39,415 nt of DNA. Origin: CAZSAT01 sp964604675. Lineage in GTDB: Bacteria > Myxococcota_A > UBA796 > CAJQPC01. Shown piece after piece: positions 1 through 8,363 of the stretch; positions within the stretch are counted from its first letter, which is position 1; every line of letters begins with the position of its first letter. Under the pieces are notes generated by a model. The model saw only the letters and a program-made list of their open reading frames with translations, did not search any database and had not been told where the DNA came from. The DNA lies in contig CAZSAT010000066.1 of NCBI GenBank assembly GCA_964604675.1, positions 1 to 39,415 on the forward strand. The letters run 5' to 3'. The translations under genes were made by a program, and so were the position numbers.

Positions 1-92
1 GTCCCGCGTTGGAGTTGGCGTTGGGGATACGATGAGGTGGCCTGCTGGGCTGGGGCGGGCACGGCGAGGCTTGAGGAGACGGCCAACAACAA
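1..92 (-). CDS. Possible N-terminus of an exported protein (partial)
   Basis: Downstream of the ligase stop, one minus-strand frame stays open to the window edge and reads like a signal peptide: TTG-initiated MLLAVSSSLAVPAPAQQA followed by a polar stretch. No ATG or GTG occurs in this frame after the ligase stop, so one of three consecutive TTG codons (84-92) would have to start it. A GGAG lies about 23 bases upstream, too far for a normal ribosome site. The short uncharged N-region resembles the other exported proteins in this window, which is the main argument for it. Only about 30 residues are visible and the function cannot be stated. Confidence 0.3.
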   Translation of the reverse strand, partial: MLLAVSSSLAVPAPAQQATSSYPQRQLQRG

Positions 93-161
93 CGACGAGA
101 GCAGGTGCGATCCAGCTCCATCCTCGCGGGGAGGCCTCGGCCCGGGTGCGACCTCGACCTC

Positions 162-1702
162 TCAGCTGCGGACGAAGCTCCTGACCGTGGCCAGGGTGTC
201 GGCCTGGTCCGCCGACTTGTCGGGCCGGTAGCACTTCAGGCGGGCGAAGCGAAGGGCCACACCACCCGGGTAGTGCGGACTGGTCTGCACCTCGTTGAAC
301 GCGATCTCCACGACCAGTCGGGGCTCCACGTGCACCGTCCAATCTGTCTGCTCGCGCGCGATGGCCTGGAGCGCTTCCGTCTGCCAGGCGAGGACCTCGT
401 CGGTCATGCCCTTGAAGGTCTTGCCGAGCATCACGAAGTCGCCAGACTTTGCTTCGCGGGCGCCGAGGTGCAGGTTGGAGAGCCATCCCCGGCGGCGTCC
501 GGATCCCCAATCGGCGGCGAGCACCACCAGGTCGAGGGTGTGGGCGACCTTCAGCTTGTACCAGGCGCGTCCGCGCTTGCCAGCTTCGTAGAGGCTGTCG
601 GGGTGCTTGGCCACGAGCCCCTCGTGCCCGAGCTCCAGCGCGGCCTCGAAGAAGGCCGCCGCCTCGTCGGGTGCGCTGGTGGTGATGCGCGGGACCACAG
701 CGCCCTCGCCGACGAGCGCCAGCAGGCGGGCTTGTCGATCCGCACAGCGGCGATCGATGAGCGCCTCGCCGTCGATCTCGAGCACGTCGAAGAACAGGGT
801 GGTGAGCGGGAGCTCCGCCACCAGGCGCGGCACGTCGACGCGCCGGCCCAGCCGCTTCATCGAGACCTGGAAGGGCGCCGGTGTGCCGTCGTCGCGAAGG
901 TGGAGCGTCTCGCCGTCGAGCACGCACGACCGGCACGGCAAGGCGCGGGTGAAGGTGACGATCTCCGGGACCATGCGGGTCACGTCGTGGAGACGGCGGG
1001 TGTACACGCGGACCTCGTCGCCGGCGCGATGGACCTGCACGCGCACCCCGTCGAGCTTCCAGTCCATCAGCGCAGTGCCGAGTGCGTCGAGGGCTTCCTC
1101 GGGGGTCTCGCAAGGGCTGGCCAGCATCGGCTTCAGCGGCCTGAAGTGCTGGAGCTCGAAGCCCTCCAGCGCGGCGGCCCCGCCGCTCAGGCCCGCGAGG
1201 GTCACGGCGGCGAGGTCCCCTCCCAACATGAACGCCCGTCGGACCAGCGCCGGATCGACCTGCGCGGCCACCGCCACCGCCTCGCACATCACGCCGTCCA
1301 GCGCGCCCTGCCGCATCTCGCCCACGAGCAGGCCCCCGACGAAGCGGCGCTCCGCGTCGGTGGCCCGAGCCATGAGCTCGGACAGCAGCGCGAGCCGCCG
1401 GGCCTTCGAGCCCTTCCCGCTCACACCCTTGACGGATGACAGCGCGGCGTCGACCTCGCCGACCGTGAGCGCAGGCCCGACCGGCGCGNNNNNNNNNNGA
1501 ACGCCCGAGCGAGCTCCATCACCAGGGCGTAGCCGACGCCGACCTTGCCCTGTGGGAGCTCGGAGCAGAGCCATCGGACGACCACGCCACGGTCCTCGAC
1601 GGGGGCCTGCGCCAGGATCCTCGCCAGGGCGTCGCGCTTGGCGTTGCGGCTCCGGGTGGCGCGCACGGCGGCGACCGTGGCCACGACCTCCGAGAGCTTC
1701 AC
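162..1702 (-). CDS. ligB: ATP-dependent DNA ligase, LigB type, interrupted by an assembly gap
   Basis: Seals nicks in duplex DNA using ATP. The N-terminal domain starts VKLSEVVATVAAVRATRS and contains WLCSELPQGKVGVGYALV; after the gap comes LTVGEVDAAL and then the adenylation domain with the active-site lysine in DWKLDGVRVQ. The C-terminal OB-fold part includes WGSGRRRGWLSNLHLGA and MLGKTFKGMTD. Order and total length (about 510 residues) match mycobacterial LigB, and that comparison is from memory. The reading frame differs on the two sides of the ten Ns, so the N-run is a placeholder and not a real sequence length. The GTG start at 1702 overlaps the stop of the ceramidase-like gene by four bases (GTGA), implying translational coupling. 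Probably an accessory repair ligase, since the essential bacterial enzyme is normally NAD-dependent LigA. Confidence 0.93.
1489..1498. other. Assembly gap (10 N)
   Basis: Ten unknown bases lie inside the ligase gene. Codons begin at positions congruent to 1 modulo 3 above the gap and 2 modulo 3 below it. An intact gene therefore needs a true gap length of 3n+2 bases (for example 5, 8 or 11), not 10. Confidence 0.99.
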
Positions 1703-3390
1703 TGGGCGTTCACCCAGCTCATCAGCTGCTGCGCGCCCTCGTCGACCAGGCCGGCCGTACGGATGCCCAGGGAGTTGGTCTCCTCGTAGTGATCGCCCTC
1801 CGCCTCGTCGAAGTAGGGGAGGGTGTCGTCGAGCACGAAGTTGTACTCGGGCACGAAGTAGCCCAGCTCGTCGTTGGCCAGCCCCACGATCCAGCGGTGA
1901 TCCGCGCTCATCAGGTCCTTGAGGTAGGGCCCCTCGGGGGCCTGGCTCAGGTCGGGAGGGTTGGGGTTCTCGGCGTCGACGAGCTCGTGCTCGGTGGTGC
2001 CGACCGCGCTGCCGTCGTACCCACCGATCGCCAGCTCGGGCAGCACCTCGCCGGGGAAGGTGAGCCACTCGAGGTTTCCGAGCCGGACGTGGTCGAGCTC
2101 GGTCTCGACCCAGGGCGTGTTCTCGTCGCTGATCGGCTCGCTGGGGTCGTAGTCGATGATCGAGCGGGAGAGGATGTCGGTCAGGAACATGGCCTGGAAG
2201 CCGTAGTTGTCGACCGGGAGCTTCAAGGTGGAGGCAGCGAACGAGAGCTGCGGCTCCAAGGCTTCGCCGCCCGCCAGAGCGTCGAGGGCCATCTCGGCCT
2301 TCAGGCGGCCGATGCTCATCGCAAAGTCGAAGGTGTAGCTGTCGTAGATCTCGCCGGTGGGGGTCTCCACCGTCAGGCCGAGCGGCGTCATCATCCCGCC
2401 GACCGTGCCGGTGACGAAGACGCAGGTCCCGCCCACGCCCTCACGCTCCAAGGTGCCGTCGCCGTCGTAGTCCACGCCCTGTTCCACGCCCTCGCGCAGC
2501 CCGTGCACGTAGTCGCTGGTCAACAGGCCGTTCTCGTCGGCCATGGCCTCCGGGTGGTTCCCGAAGTGCACCAGCGTGGTGATGGTGTCGCCTGCCGTGT
2601 CGGTCAGGTGCAGGGTGGACAGCGTGGTGTCGACGATCTTGGGATCGCGCTTGTCCTGGAGCACGTTGAGGATGCCGCGCTCGTGGTAGCTCGACGCGTC
2701 GACCTCGCCGGCCACGGCGCTGCCGACCTCGCGGAGATCGGCGACCGCCTCGCTCACCGCCGTCACGCTCTGGTCGCGCACCCAGGTGTTGTAGTCGGTG
2801 TCCACGCCGGTGGCGGTCTCCTTCTCGCCCCACAGCCCCATGGTGTCGGGGCCCTCGTGCACGTGGGTGGCCACCACCAGCAGGTGGTCGACGCCGAGGT
2901 CCGCGGGCAGGGCTTGACGGGTGAGCAGGACGTCGTCGTAGAACCATCCCACCACGTCCAGCACCACGAGCGCGAGGCGGGTGTCGCCTTGATCGAGCAC
3001 CACCGCACGCGCCCAGAGCTCATCGTGCACGCCCTGCGCGGGCCGGTTGTTCTGGAAGCCGGCCATCCAGACGGCCTGGAACACCCCGTCGTTCTCGCCT
3101 TCGTCCGCGCCGGGGTAGCCGGCGTCGCCCTCGCAGAGCCGGTCGCAGCCGCAGTCGAGGAAGTCTTCGTCGTCGTCTCGTTCGGCGTCGCCGTCCAGAT
3201 CGGTCCACGACTCGAAGCAGGTGGGGGTGATGCTCACGGCGCTCGCACCGGCGGACAGGGACCCGGCATTCGTCTCGCAGCCGGTGTCGCCCGGGCAGAC
3301 CACCACCTCGGGCCGCCAGGCCGCGTCACCCTGCGTGTCGCCGGGGAAGCCGCCGTCCTTTTCGCAACCGAGCCAGATGAGCATGAGCAT
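1699..3390 (-). CDS. Neutral/alkaline ceramidase-like lipoprotein
   Basis: A 563-residue protein resembling the N-terminal hydrolase domain of neutral/alkaline non-lysosomal ceramidases (PF04734), zinc amidases that release fatty acid from ceramide. Visible hallmarks are a metal-site-like ATHVHEGPDTMG near residue 173, HFGNHPEAM near 270, and FVTGTVGGMMTPLG in the region of the family's catalytic loop. The C-terminal immunoglobulin-like domain of longer family members appears absent. The N-terminus MLMLIWLGC ends in a lipobox-like LGC, so it is probably a lipoprotein, but only eight residues precede the cysteine and none is charged. GGAGG five bases before the ATG fixes this start. An acidic stretch with many Asp/Glu and several Cys follows (residues 10-90). 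The substrate is inferred only from the family; a general N-acyl amidase is equally possible. Confidence 0.8.
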   Translation of the reverse strand: MLMLIWLGCEKDGGFPGDTQGDAAWRPEVVVCPGDTGCETNAGSLSAGASAVSITPTCFESWTDLDGDAERDDDEDFLDCGCDRLCEGDAGYPGADEGENDGVFQAVWMAGFQNNRPAQGVHDELWARAVVLDQGDTRLALVVLDVVGWFYDDVLLTRQALPADLGVDHLLVVATHVHEGPDTMGLWGEKETATGVDTDYNTWVRDQSVTAVSEAVADLREVGSAVAGEVDASSYHERGILNVLQDKRDPKIVDTTLSTLHLTDTAGDTITTLVHFGNHPEAMADENGLLTSDYVHGLREGVEQGVDYDGDGTLEREGVGGTCVFVTGTVGGMMTPLGLTVETPTGEIYDSYTFDFAMSIGRLKAEMALDALAGGEALEPQLSFAASTLKLPVDNYGFQAMFLTDILSRSIIDYDPSEPISDENTPWVETELDHVRLGNLEWLTFPGEVLPELAIGGYDGSAVGTTEHELVDAENPNPPDLSQAPEGPYLKDLMSADHRWIVGLANDELGYFVPEYNFVLDDTLPYFDEAEGDHYEETNSLGIRTAGLVDEGAQQLMSWVNAQ

Positions 3391-3430
3391 GGGCGCCTCC
3401 TCGCACGAAGATGCCCTGGATATCCCGGCT

Positions 3431-3739
3431 TCAGGCGTGCGCGCTCTCGCGCCCCGAGTCCAGCACGAAGAGGCAGCCGGAACCGGCTCGCGTGCACCAT
3501 CGGCTTCACGAACGCGAAGTCAGCGCGCGCCGCCTGCCGGTGGCAGGTGCATCAGCTCGCTGTCGGGCCAGGCGGGGTTGGCCCAGGGCTGCACCGGCGT
3601 GGCCACCGGGGCCAACCTGCCCAGCCAACACAGCTCCCCGTCGTAGTCCCCGCCGGGGGCCGCCGACGCACCTGGCGTCGACGATGGGCTTGATGTCGGC
3701 TCGGCAGGTCGGCGTGGAGGTGTCGCCGCACGCGAGCAT
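3431..3739 (-). pseudogene. Frameshifted small lipoprotein remnant
   Basis: Protein-like fragments run in order but in different frames. First comes MLACGDTSTPTC with RADIKPIVDARC, which resembles the start of lipoproteins carrying a cytochrome-c-like heme motif. Then comes GDYDGELCWLGRLAP with PWANPAWPDSELMHLPP in the next frame, and finally AGSGCLFVLDSGRESAHA before a TGA at 3431-3433. At least two frame changes are needed to join them. The expected CxxCH heme motif after DARC is missing (it reads CVGG). Either the gene has decayed or this part of the assembly, not far from the N gap, contains indels. It lies just upstream of the ceramidase-like gene on the same strand. Confidence 0.45.
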
Positions 3740-3762
3740 GGGCAATCCCGGTGGTGACCCCG

Positions 3763-3917
3763 CTAGTTGACGGGCTCGTAGGTAACGAGCCCTTTCAACT
3801 ACTGTCTCCTGCGGGGGCCAGCCCCCGCACCGCGCGCTGGGCGCGCTCCCCCCGGCCTTCGGCCGCCGCGCGCCGTGCGCGCGGGAGCGGTTCGTTACTA
3901 ACGAACCGCTCAACTAG
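3763..3917. repeat. 155-bp multi-hairpin element with terminal inverted repeats
   Basis: Bounded by CTAGTTGA (3763-3770) and its exact reverse complement TCAACTAG (3910-3917). Inside are several hairpins: TAGTTGA and GGGCTCGT pairing with ACGAGCCC and TCAACTA (3764-3801); TGCGGGGGC pairing with GCCCCCGCA (3810-3829); GC-rich stems around 3832-3880; and a perfect 13-bp stem GAGCGGTTCGTTA / TAACGAACCGCTC (3885-3911). It has no credible coding potential. The right terminal repeat contains the TAG stop codon of the glycosyltransferase gene. A small non-autonomous mobile element or REP/BIME-like repeat is likely. A structured RNA or a strong transcription barrier is also possible. Confidence 0.7.
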
Positions 3918-5161
3918 TCGCCCGCGTCGATCCGCTCCAGCAGGGCGACGGTGGTCGCGACGCCCCGGCGCTGGGCCATGCGTTCCCCCTGGCGCCGGGC
4001 CGCTTCGTCGTGTGCACCGCCCGTGAGGGCCTCGAGCGCCGCGGCGAGTCCCGCGACGGTGAGGCGCCGACGGTCCTGTGCGCGGGGACCGAGCCCGAGC
4101 GCGTCGATCCGCAGCCGCCAGTAGTACTGGTCCATCAGGTGGGGGATGACGAGCTGGGGCACCCCGGCGCGGGCTGCCGAGTGGGTGGTGCCTGAGCCGC
4201 CGTGGTGCACCACCCCTGCGAGCCTCGGGAACAGCGCCCCGTGGGGCGTGGCCCCCACCGTCAGCACGTGGTCCGGGGTCCCGCCGCCGAGCTGCGCCCA
4301 ACCCCGCGAGAGCAGCACCCGAACACCGGCCCGTCGCGATGCTTCCACGACGATCTCGGTGGTGGTCCGGGCGTCGGCGTCGGGCATGGAGCCGAAGCCG
4401 ACGTAGACGGCGGGTCCCGCGGCGAGGAAGGCCTCGATGGCCGGATCGAGCGGCTCCGCGGCCTGAGGCAGGTGCAGCCCAGCCGTCTGGACCGGGCCGT
4501 TCACGTCGTCGGGCAGAGGGGAGAGGTCCGGATCGGTGACCAACAGGCAGCGCTCGGCGGGAAAGGCCACCCTCATCATGGAGCGTTCCACGGGAAGCTC
4601 CCAGCGGTCGCGCCAGCGACGGACGCTCCCGCCCACCAGGACGCGGAACGCTGCGTCGTTCAGGCTGTAGAGCGCGCGGTTCAGGGTGCCCGGCAGCCCG
4701 TGCAGGGGGAGGTGGATGGGTGGGTAGACGCTCGTCCGGTGCACCAGGGGTGCGTACAGCAGGATCCGAGTGGGCACGCCGAGCGCCTCGCCCGCGGAGC
4801 TGAGCGCGAGTGCCAGGGGTGCGCCCACGGCCAGGTCGACGTCCTCCATCGCAGCGGACGTGCCTTCGAACAGCAGGTCGATCTGGGTCCTCAGAGCCGA
4901 TCCGAGCGTCTTGAAGGTCCGCACGGGGTGCGCAGCCGCGTCGGCGTGCTCCTGCAGCAGCTCGTGGAAGTCGAGGCCGAGTGGCTCGAAGGGGAGGTCG
5001 CGTGCCTCGGCCAGGCGCCGTGCGTTTGGGCTGCCGAGCAGCCGGACGTCGTGACCGCGTGCCTGGAGCCCGCCGCCCAGCGCGATCAGGGGCTGGACGT
5101 CGCCACGGGAGCCGAAGCCTGCGAGGAGCACACGCACGCGGAATGTTCCCACGCTACGCAA
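3914..5161 (-). CDS. GT1-family glycosyltransferase (UDP/sterol-glucosyltransferase-like)
   Basis: Transfers a sugar from a nucleotide donor to a small lipophilic acceptor, judged by family. The N-terminal Rossmann domain opens with VRVLLAGFGSRGDVQPLIAL, typical of the GT28/GT1 N-domain. The C-terminal donor-binding domain has VYVGFGSMPDADA and the signature VVHHGGSGTTHSAARAGVPQ followed by LVIPHLMDQYYW. Its 415 residues fit the family. Starts are ambiguous: the ATG at 5161 lies five bases from the divergent start codon at 5167, whereas the GTG at 5137 begins directly at the conserved motif and leaves more room. The stop codon TAG lies inside the terminal repeat of the adjacent hairpin element. 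The acceptor is unknown; glycolipid or antibiotic glycosylation are options. Confidence 0.88.
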   Translation of the reverse strand: MRSVGTFRVRVLLAGFGSRGDVQPLIALGGGLQARGHDVRLLGSPNARRLAEARDLPFEPLGLDFHELLQEHADAAAHPVRTFKTLGSALRTQIDLLFEGTSAAMEDVDLAVGAPLALALSSAGEALGVPTRILLYAPLVHRTSVYPPIHLPLHGLPGTLNRALYSLNDAAFRVLVGGSVRRWRDRWELPVERSMMRVAFPAERCLLVTDPDLSPLPDDVNGPVQTAGLHLPQAAEPLDPAIEAFLAAGPAVYVGFGSMPDADARTTTEIVVEASRRAGVRVLLSRGWAQLGGGTPDHVLTVGATPHGALFPRLAGVVHHGGSGTTHSAARAGVPQLVIPHLMDQYYWRLRIDALGLGPRAQDRRRLTVAGLAAALEALTGGAHDEAARRQGERMAQRRGVATTVALLERIDAGD

Positions 5162-5166
5162 GAGGC

Positions 5167-6744
5167 ATGGATCTCCGCACCCTGTCCGACACCCTGCGCC
5201 GCCTGGCCTTCGCCCACGAGCTGGTGGGCAGCGAGCGCCGCGCCGCCACCTACGGCCGCGCGTCGTGGCCCCTCCGGCAGCTCGATGGCGACCTGAAGGC
5301 GCTGATCGACAGCGGTGAGCTCCTCGCTGTCCGTGGCATCGGCCAGACCGTGCTGGCGGTGGCCGAGGCCGTGGCGCGCGGGGAGGAGCCCCAGGAGCTG
5401 TCGGACCTCGAGGCGCAGATCCCGGAGGGCGTGTACCGGGTGGGCAGGCTCAAGGGGCTCGGTCCCAAGAAGGTCCGAGCCCTCTGGCAGGAGCTCGGCA
5501 TCACCACCCTGGGCGAGCTCGAGTACGCGTGCCAGGAGAACCGGCTGGTCGACCTGAAGGGTTTCGGCAGCAAGACCCAGGACAAGGTGCTCGCCGCCAT
5601 TCGGCAGGCCCGTCAGTGGGAGGGCCTGTTCCGCCGGGACACGGTGCGCGAGGCGGTCGAGGTGCTGGTCGGCGAGCTGGGTGAGGTGCAGCCGGCCGGG
5701 GACTATCGCCGTGGCTTCGAGCTGGTCCGGCAGCTCGATGTCGTGGTCGTCGGCGCCGAGGATCACGAGCGCGACGTGGACGGCCTCCCGGTGCGTGTCT
5801 GGGGCGCCACCGAGGCCACCCTGGGCACCGTGCTCGTCGCCCGGACAGGCTCCGACGCGCACCTGGCCGCCCTGGGCGACCTGCCGTCCGCCGCCACCGA
5901 GGAGGATCTCTACGCGGGCCTGGGCTTCCACTGGCAGCCGGCGGAACGCCGCGAAGCAGGCGTGCCGCTCATCCGCACCGGCAGCTCGCGCCCTCGGCTG
6001 GTGCGACGAAGCGATCTGGTCGGCGCCCTGCACAACCACACCACCGCGTCAGATGGGCGCAACAGCCTCGAAGAGATGCGCGCCGCAGCCGCCGCGGTTG
6101 GCCTGCGGTACCTCGGGATCTCGGAGCACAGCCAGGAGTCCCAGATCGCCGGCGGGCTCGACGCCGACCGCCTGGTGGCGCAGGTCGAGCGGATCGCTCA
6201 CTTGAACGCCCAGGGGCACCCCTGCACTCTGCTCAGCGGTGTCGAGAGCGACATCCTGCGCGACGGCGAGCTCGACTATCCGCCGGAGATCCTGGGGCAG
6301 CTGGACCTGGTGGTCGCGAGCGTGCACCGGCGTCACAGGCAGGACGGTCCGGCGATGACGGCGCGTATGCTCGCCGCTGTGCGCAACCCCTGGACCGACC
6401 TCGTCGGGCACCCCACGGGGCGCCTGCTGCTCGGTAGGGCGCCCACCGATCTGGATGTCGAGGCGATGTTGGATGCCTGCGCCGAGGTGGGCTGCGCTGT
6501 GGAGCTGAACGCGAGCCCGCACCGTCTCGACCTCAACGCCGAGCACCTCGCCTGGGCGAAGGAGCGGGGCGTGCCCGTGAGCATCGGGGCAGACGCCCAC
6601 TCCGTGGCAGCGCTCGACAACCTGGAGTACGGCGTGGCCATCGCCCGTCGCGCAGGCCTCACCGTCGACGACGTCATGAACGCCTGGGAGCTTCCGCGGC
6701 TGCGGCTCTGGCTCTCGGATCGCCGGGCGGCGCGCACGGCGTGA
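5167..6744 (+). CDS. PolX-like protein: helix-hairpin-helix, degenerate polymerase, PHP phosphoesterase
   Basis: 525 residues with the PolX layout. The N-terminal 8-kDa-like domain has helix-hairpin-helix segments (VRGIGQTVL near 55, LKGLGPKKVRALW near 95, LKGFGSKTQDKVLAAI near 132). A beta-like nucleotidyltransferase region follows, then a PHP domain with LHNHTTASDG near 289, ISEHSQ, GVESDI, ASVHRRH, GHPTG and IGADAHS near 475. The PHP metal ligands all look intact, so 3'-5' exonuclease or phosphatase activity is expected. The polymerase motif reads AGDYRRGFELVRQLDVVVV where the family has GS...RR..E...DxD, and the third aspartate is also not evident, so DNA synthesis is probably lost. The start is chosen at MDLRTLSDTL because it begins the conserved domain. 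The stop overlaps the next gene's GTG. Confidence 0.9.
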   Translation: MDLRTLSDTLRRLAFAHELVGSERRAATYGRASWPLRQLDGDLKALIDSGELLAVRGIGQTVLAVAEAVARGEEPQELSDLEAQIPEGVYRVGRLKGLGPKKVRALWQELGITTLGELEYACQENRLVDLKGFGSKTQDKVLAAIRQARQWEGLFRRDTVREAVEVLVGELGEVQPAGDYRRGFELVRQLDVVVVGAEDHERDVDGLPVRVWGATEATLGTVLVARTGSDAHLAALGDLPSAATEEDLYAGLGFHWQPAERREAGVPLIRTGSSRPRLVRRSDLVGALHNHTTASDGRNSLEEMRAAAAAVGLRYLGISEHSQESQIAGGLDADRLVAQVERIAHLNAQGHPCTLLSGVESDILRDGELDYPPEILGQLDLVVASVHRRHRQDGPAMTARMLAAVRNPWTDLVGHPTGRLLLGRAPTDLDVEAMLDACAEVGCAVELNASPHRLDLNAEHLAWAKERGVPVSIGADAHSVAALDNLEYGVAIARRAGLTVDDVMNAWELPRLRLWLSDRRAARTA

Positions 6745-8363
6745 AGACGCCCATCGCCTTCGGCGTGGCGCTCGCGCTGCTCGTGCTCTGGCCCGGGTGG
6801 ACCTGGCCGCTGACCGCCATGATCGGCGACGAGGGGCTGGAGACCTGGGCCCATGCCTGGGGCCTCGCCTGGTTCGCCGACAGCCTGATGTCCGGCTCCC
6901 TGCCCTGGGCGGTCGATGGGCTCGCCCATCCTCGCGGCGGGGTGCTCTGGTACATCGATCCGCTGGGTGCCCTGCTCACGCTGCCGGTGAACGTGTTGCT
7001 CGGGCCGGTGGCTGCCTTCAACCTCGTGGCGGTCGTCGAGGTGGTGTTGGCCGGGGCTGCGGGCATGCTCTACGGTCGCGCGTTGGGCGGCCCGGGCTGG
7101 GTGGCGGGAGCGGCCTGCGCCACCACGCCGTGGCTGCTCGGCGAGCTTCACAACGCGATCCAGGAGGCCTGCTGGATCGGCCTGATCCCCCTGGCGGGGT
7201 GGGCTGCGGTGTCCGGGAAGCGCTGGGCGGGTGCCGTGGTGGGGCTGGCGGCCTTGGCCACGCCGTACCACGGGGTGTCGGCCGCGTTGATCGTGACCGC
7301 CCACCTCGCGTTCCGGCCGCGTGAGCTGATCCGCGCCGGCGTCCTGGCCGCGGTGGTCGCGCTGCCGCCCTTCCTCGTGATGCAGGCTTCCATGGGGGGC
7401 GAGCTGGCGCTCGCCTCCAAGGCGCCGGTGGCGATCAACCTCGGCGTCCTGCGCATCAACGCCACCGACTGGGTCGCGCTGTTCACGCCGGGGGACTTCT
7501 GGACGGTGGACTTCGATGCCCCGCTGAACCCGCCGTTCAGGCGCACGCCCTACCTCGGGGCGGTGGTGGCGCTCGGTGCCCTGGCGGGCGTCTACCGCCG
7601 TCCCCGGCATGCGTGGTTGTTGGTTCCGGTGGTGGTCGGGGTGAGCTTCTGCCTGGGGCCGTACCTCTGGCATGACGGCGACTTCGTGCGGACGGCGGAT
7701 GGCGCGCTCTTGGCGCTCCCGTTCCGCTGGTTCCAGCAGGCGCTGTCGGTGCCCATGGAACATCCACTGCGCTTCGTGGCCATGGCCGTGGTGGCCCTGG
7801 CAGGCCTGGCGGATGTCGGGGCCCGCGGGAGCTTGGCCCCCTTGATCGCGCTGTTGGTGGTCCTGGAACACCTGCTGGTGGCCCCGAACCCGTGGCCTCT
7901 GAACACCAGCCCCGCCGAGGTGCCCGAGGTCTACGATCATCTCGAGGACGACGGCCTGGCCGTGATCGATCTGCCGGCCGATCGCGGGACCAGCTTCGGC
8001 ACCAGCCGCTACCTGTTCTGGCAGGCGCGCCATGGCCACCCCTTGCCCTACGCGTCGAAGGTGTCGAGCGAAGGCTACCCGTCGATGAACCACGCCCTGC
8101 GCACGTGGACGGCGCTGGGTCGTCTCCACCCCTTGCCTCCCGAGGCACCGGGCACCCCGCCCGCCAACGCCGACCTCCCTGCGGCGGTCGACGAGCTGAG
8201 GGAGGAGGGCTTCGGCTACGTGGTCGTGCACCCCGACCTCATGGCTGCGGACCACATGACCAACACCCACGTCTCGGCGCTGACGGGGCTGCTCGGCCCG
8301 CCCGAGGTGGTCGCTGGCCGCTACCTGTGGCGGCTCTCGAGCGGCACGAGCGAGCGCCGCTGA
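6741..8363 (+). CDS. Polytopic membrane protein, possibly GT-C-like
   Basis: 540 residues with roughly ten hydrophobic segments across residues 1-390, then a soluble domain of about 150 residues (starting near PAEVPEVYDHLEDDG). The arrangement of an early loop after the first helix, many helices and a soluble tail resembles bacterial GT-C type or YfhO-like membrane proteins, but no diagnostic catalytic motif is obvious, so the function remains unknown. The GTG start overlaps the upstream stop (GTGA), indicating co-translation with the PolX-like gene. Its 3' end overlaps the convergent glycosylase gene by 43 bases. Confidence 0.8.
   Translation: MKTPIAFGVALALLVLWPGWTWPLTAMIGDEGLETWAHAWGLAWFADSLMSGSLPWAVDGLAHPRGGVLWYIDPLGALLTLPVNVLLGPVAAFNLVAVVEVVLAGAAGMLYGRALGGPGWVAGAACATTPWLLGELHNAIQEACWIGLIPLAGWAAVSGKRWAGAVVGLAALATPYHGVSAALIVTAHLAFRPRELIRAGVLAAVVALPPFLVMQASMGGELALASKAPVAINLGVLRINATDWVALFTPGDFWTVDFDAPLNPPFRRTPYLGAVVALGALAGVYRRPRHAWLLVPVVVGVSFCLGPYLWHDGDFVRTADGALLALPFRWFQQALSVPMEHPLRFVAMAVVALAGLADVGARGSLAPLIALLVVLEHLLVAPNPWPLNTSPAEVPEVYDHLEDDGLAVIDLPADRGTSFGTSRYLFWQARHGHPLPYASKVSSEGYPSMNHALRTWTALGRLHPLPPEAPGTPPANADLPAAVDELREEGFGYVVVHPDLMAADHMTNTHVSALTGLLGPPEVVAGRYLWRLSSGTSERR

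Noticed and set aside
607..3693. Long plus-strand open frame across the ligase and ceramidase-like genes
   Set aside because: The minus strand has recognisable domains and ribosome sites; the plus frame has no family features and crosses the N gap.
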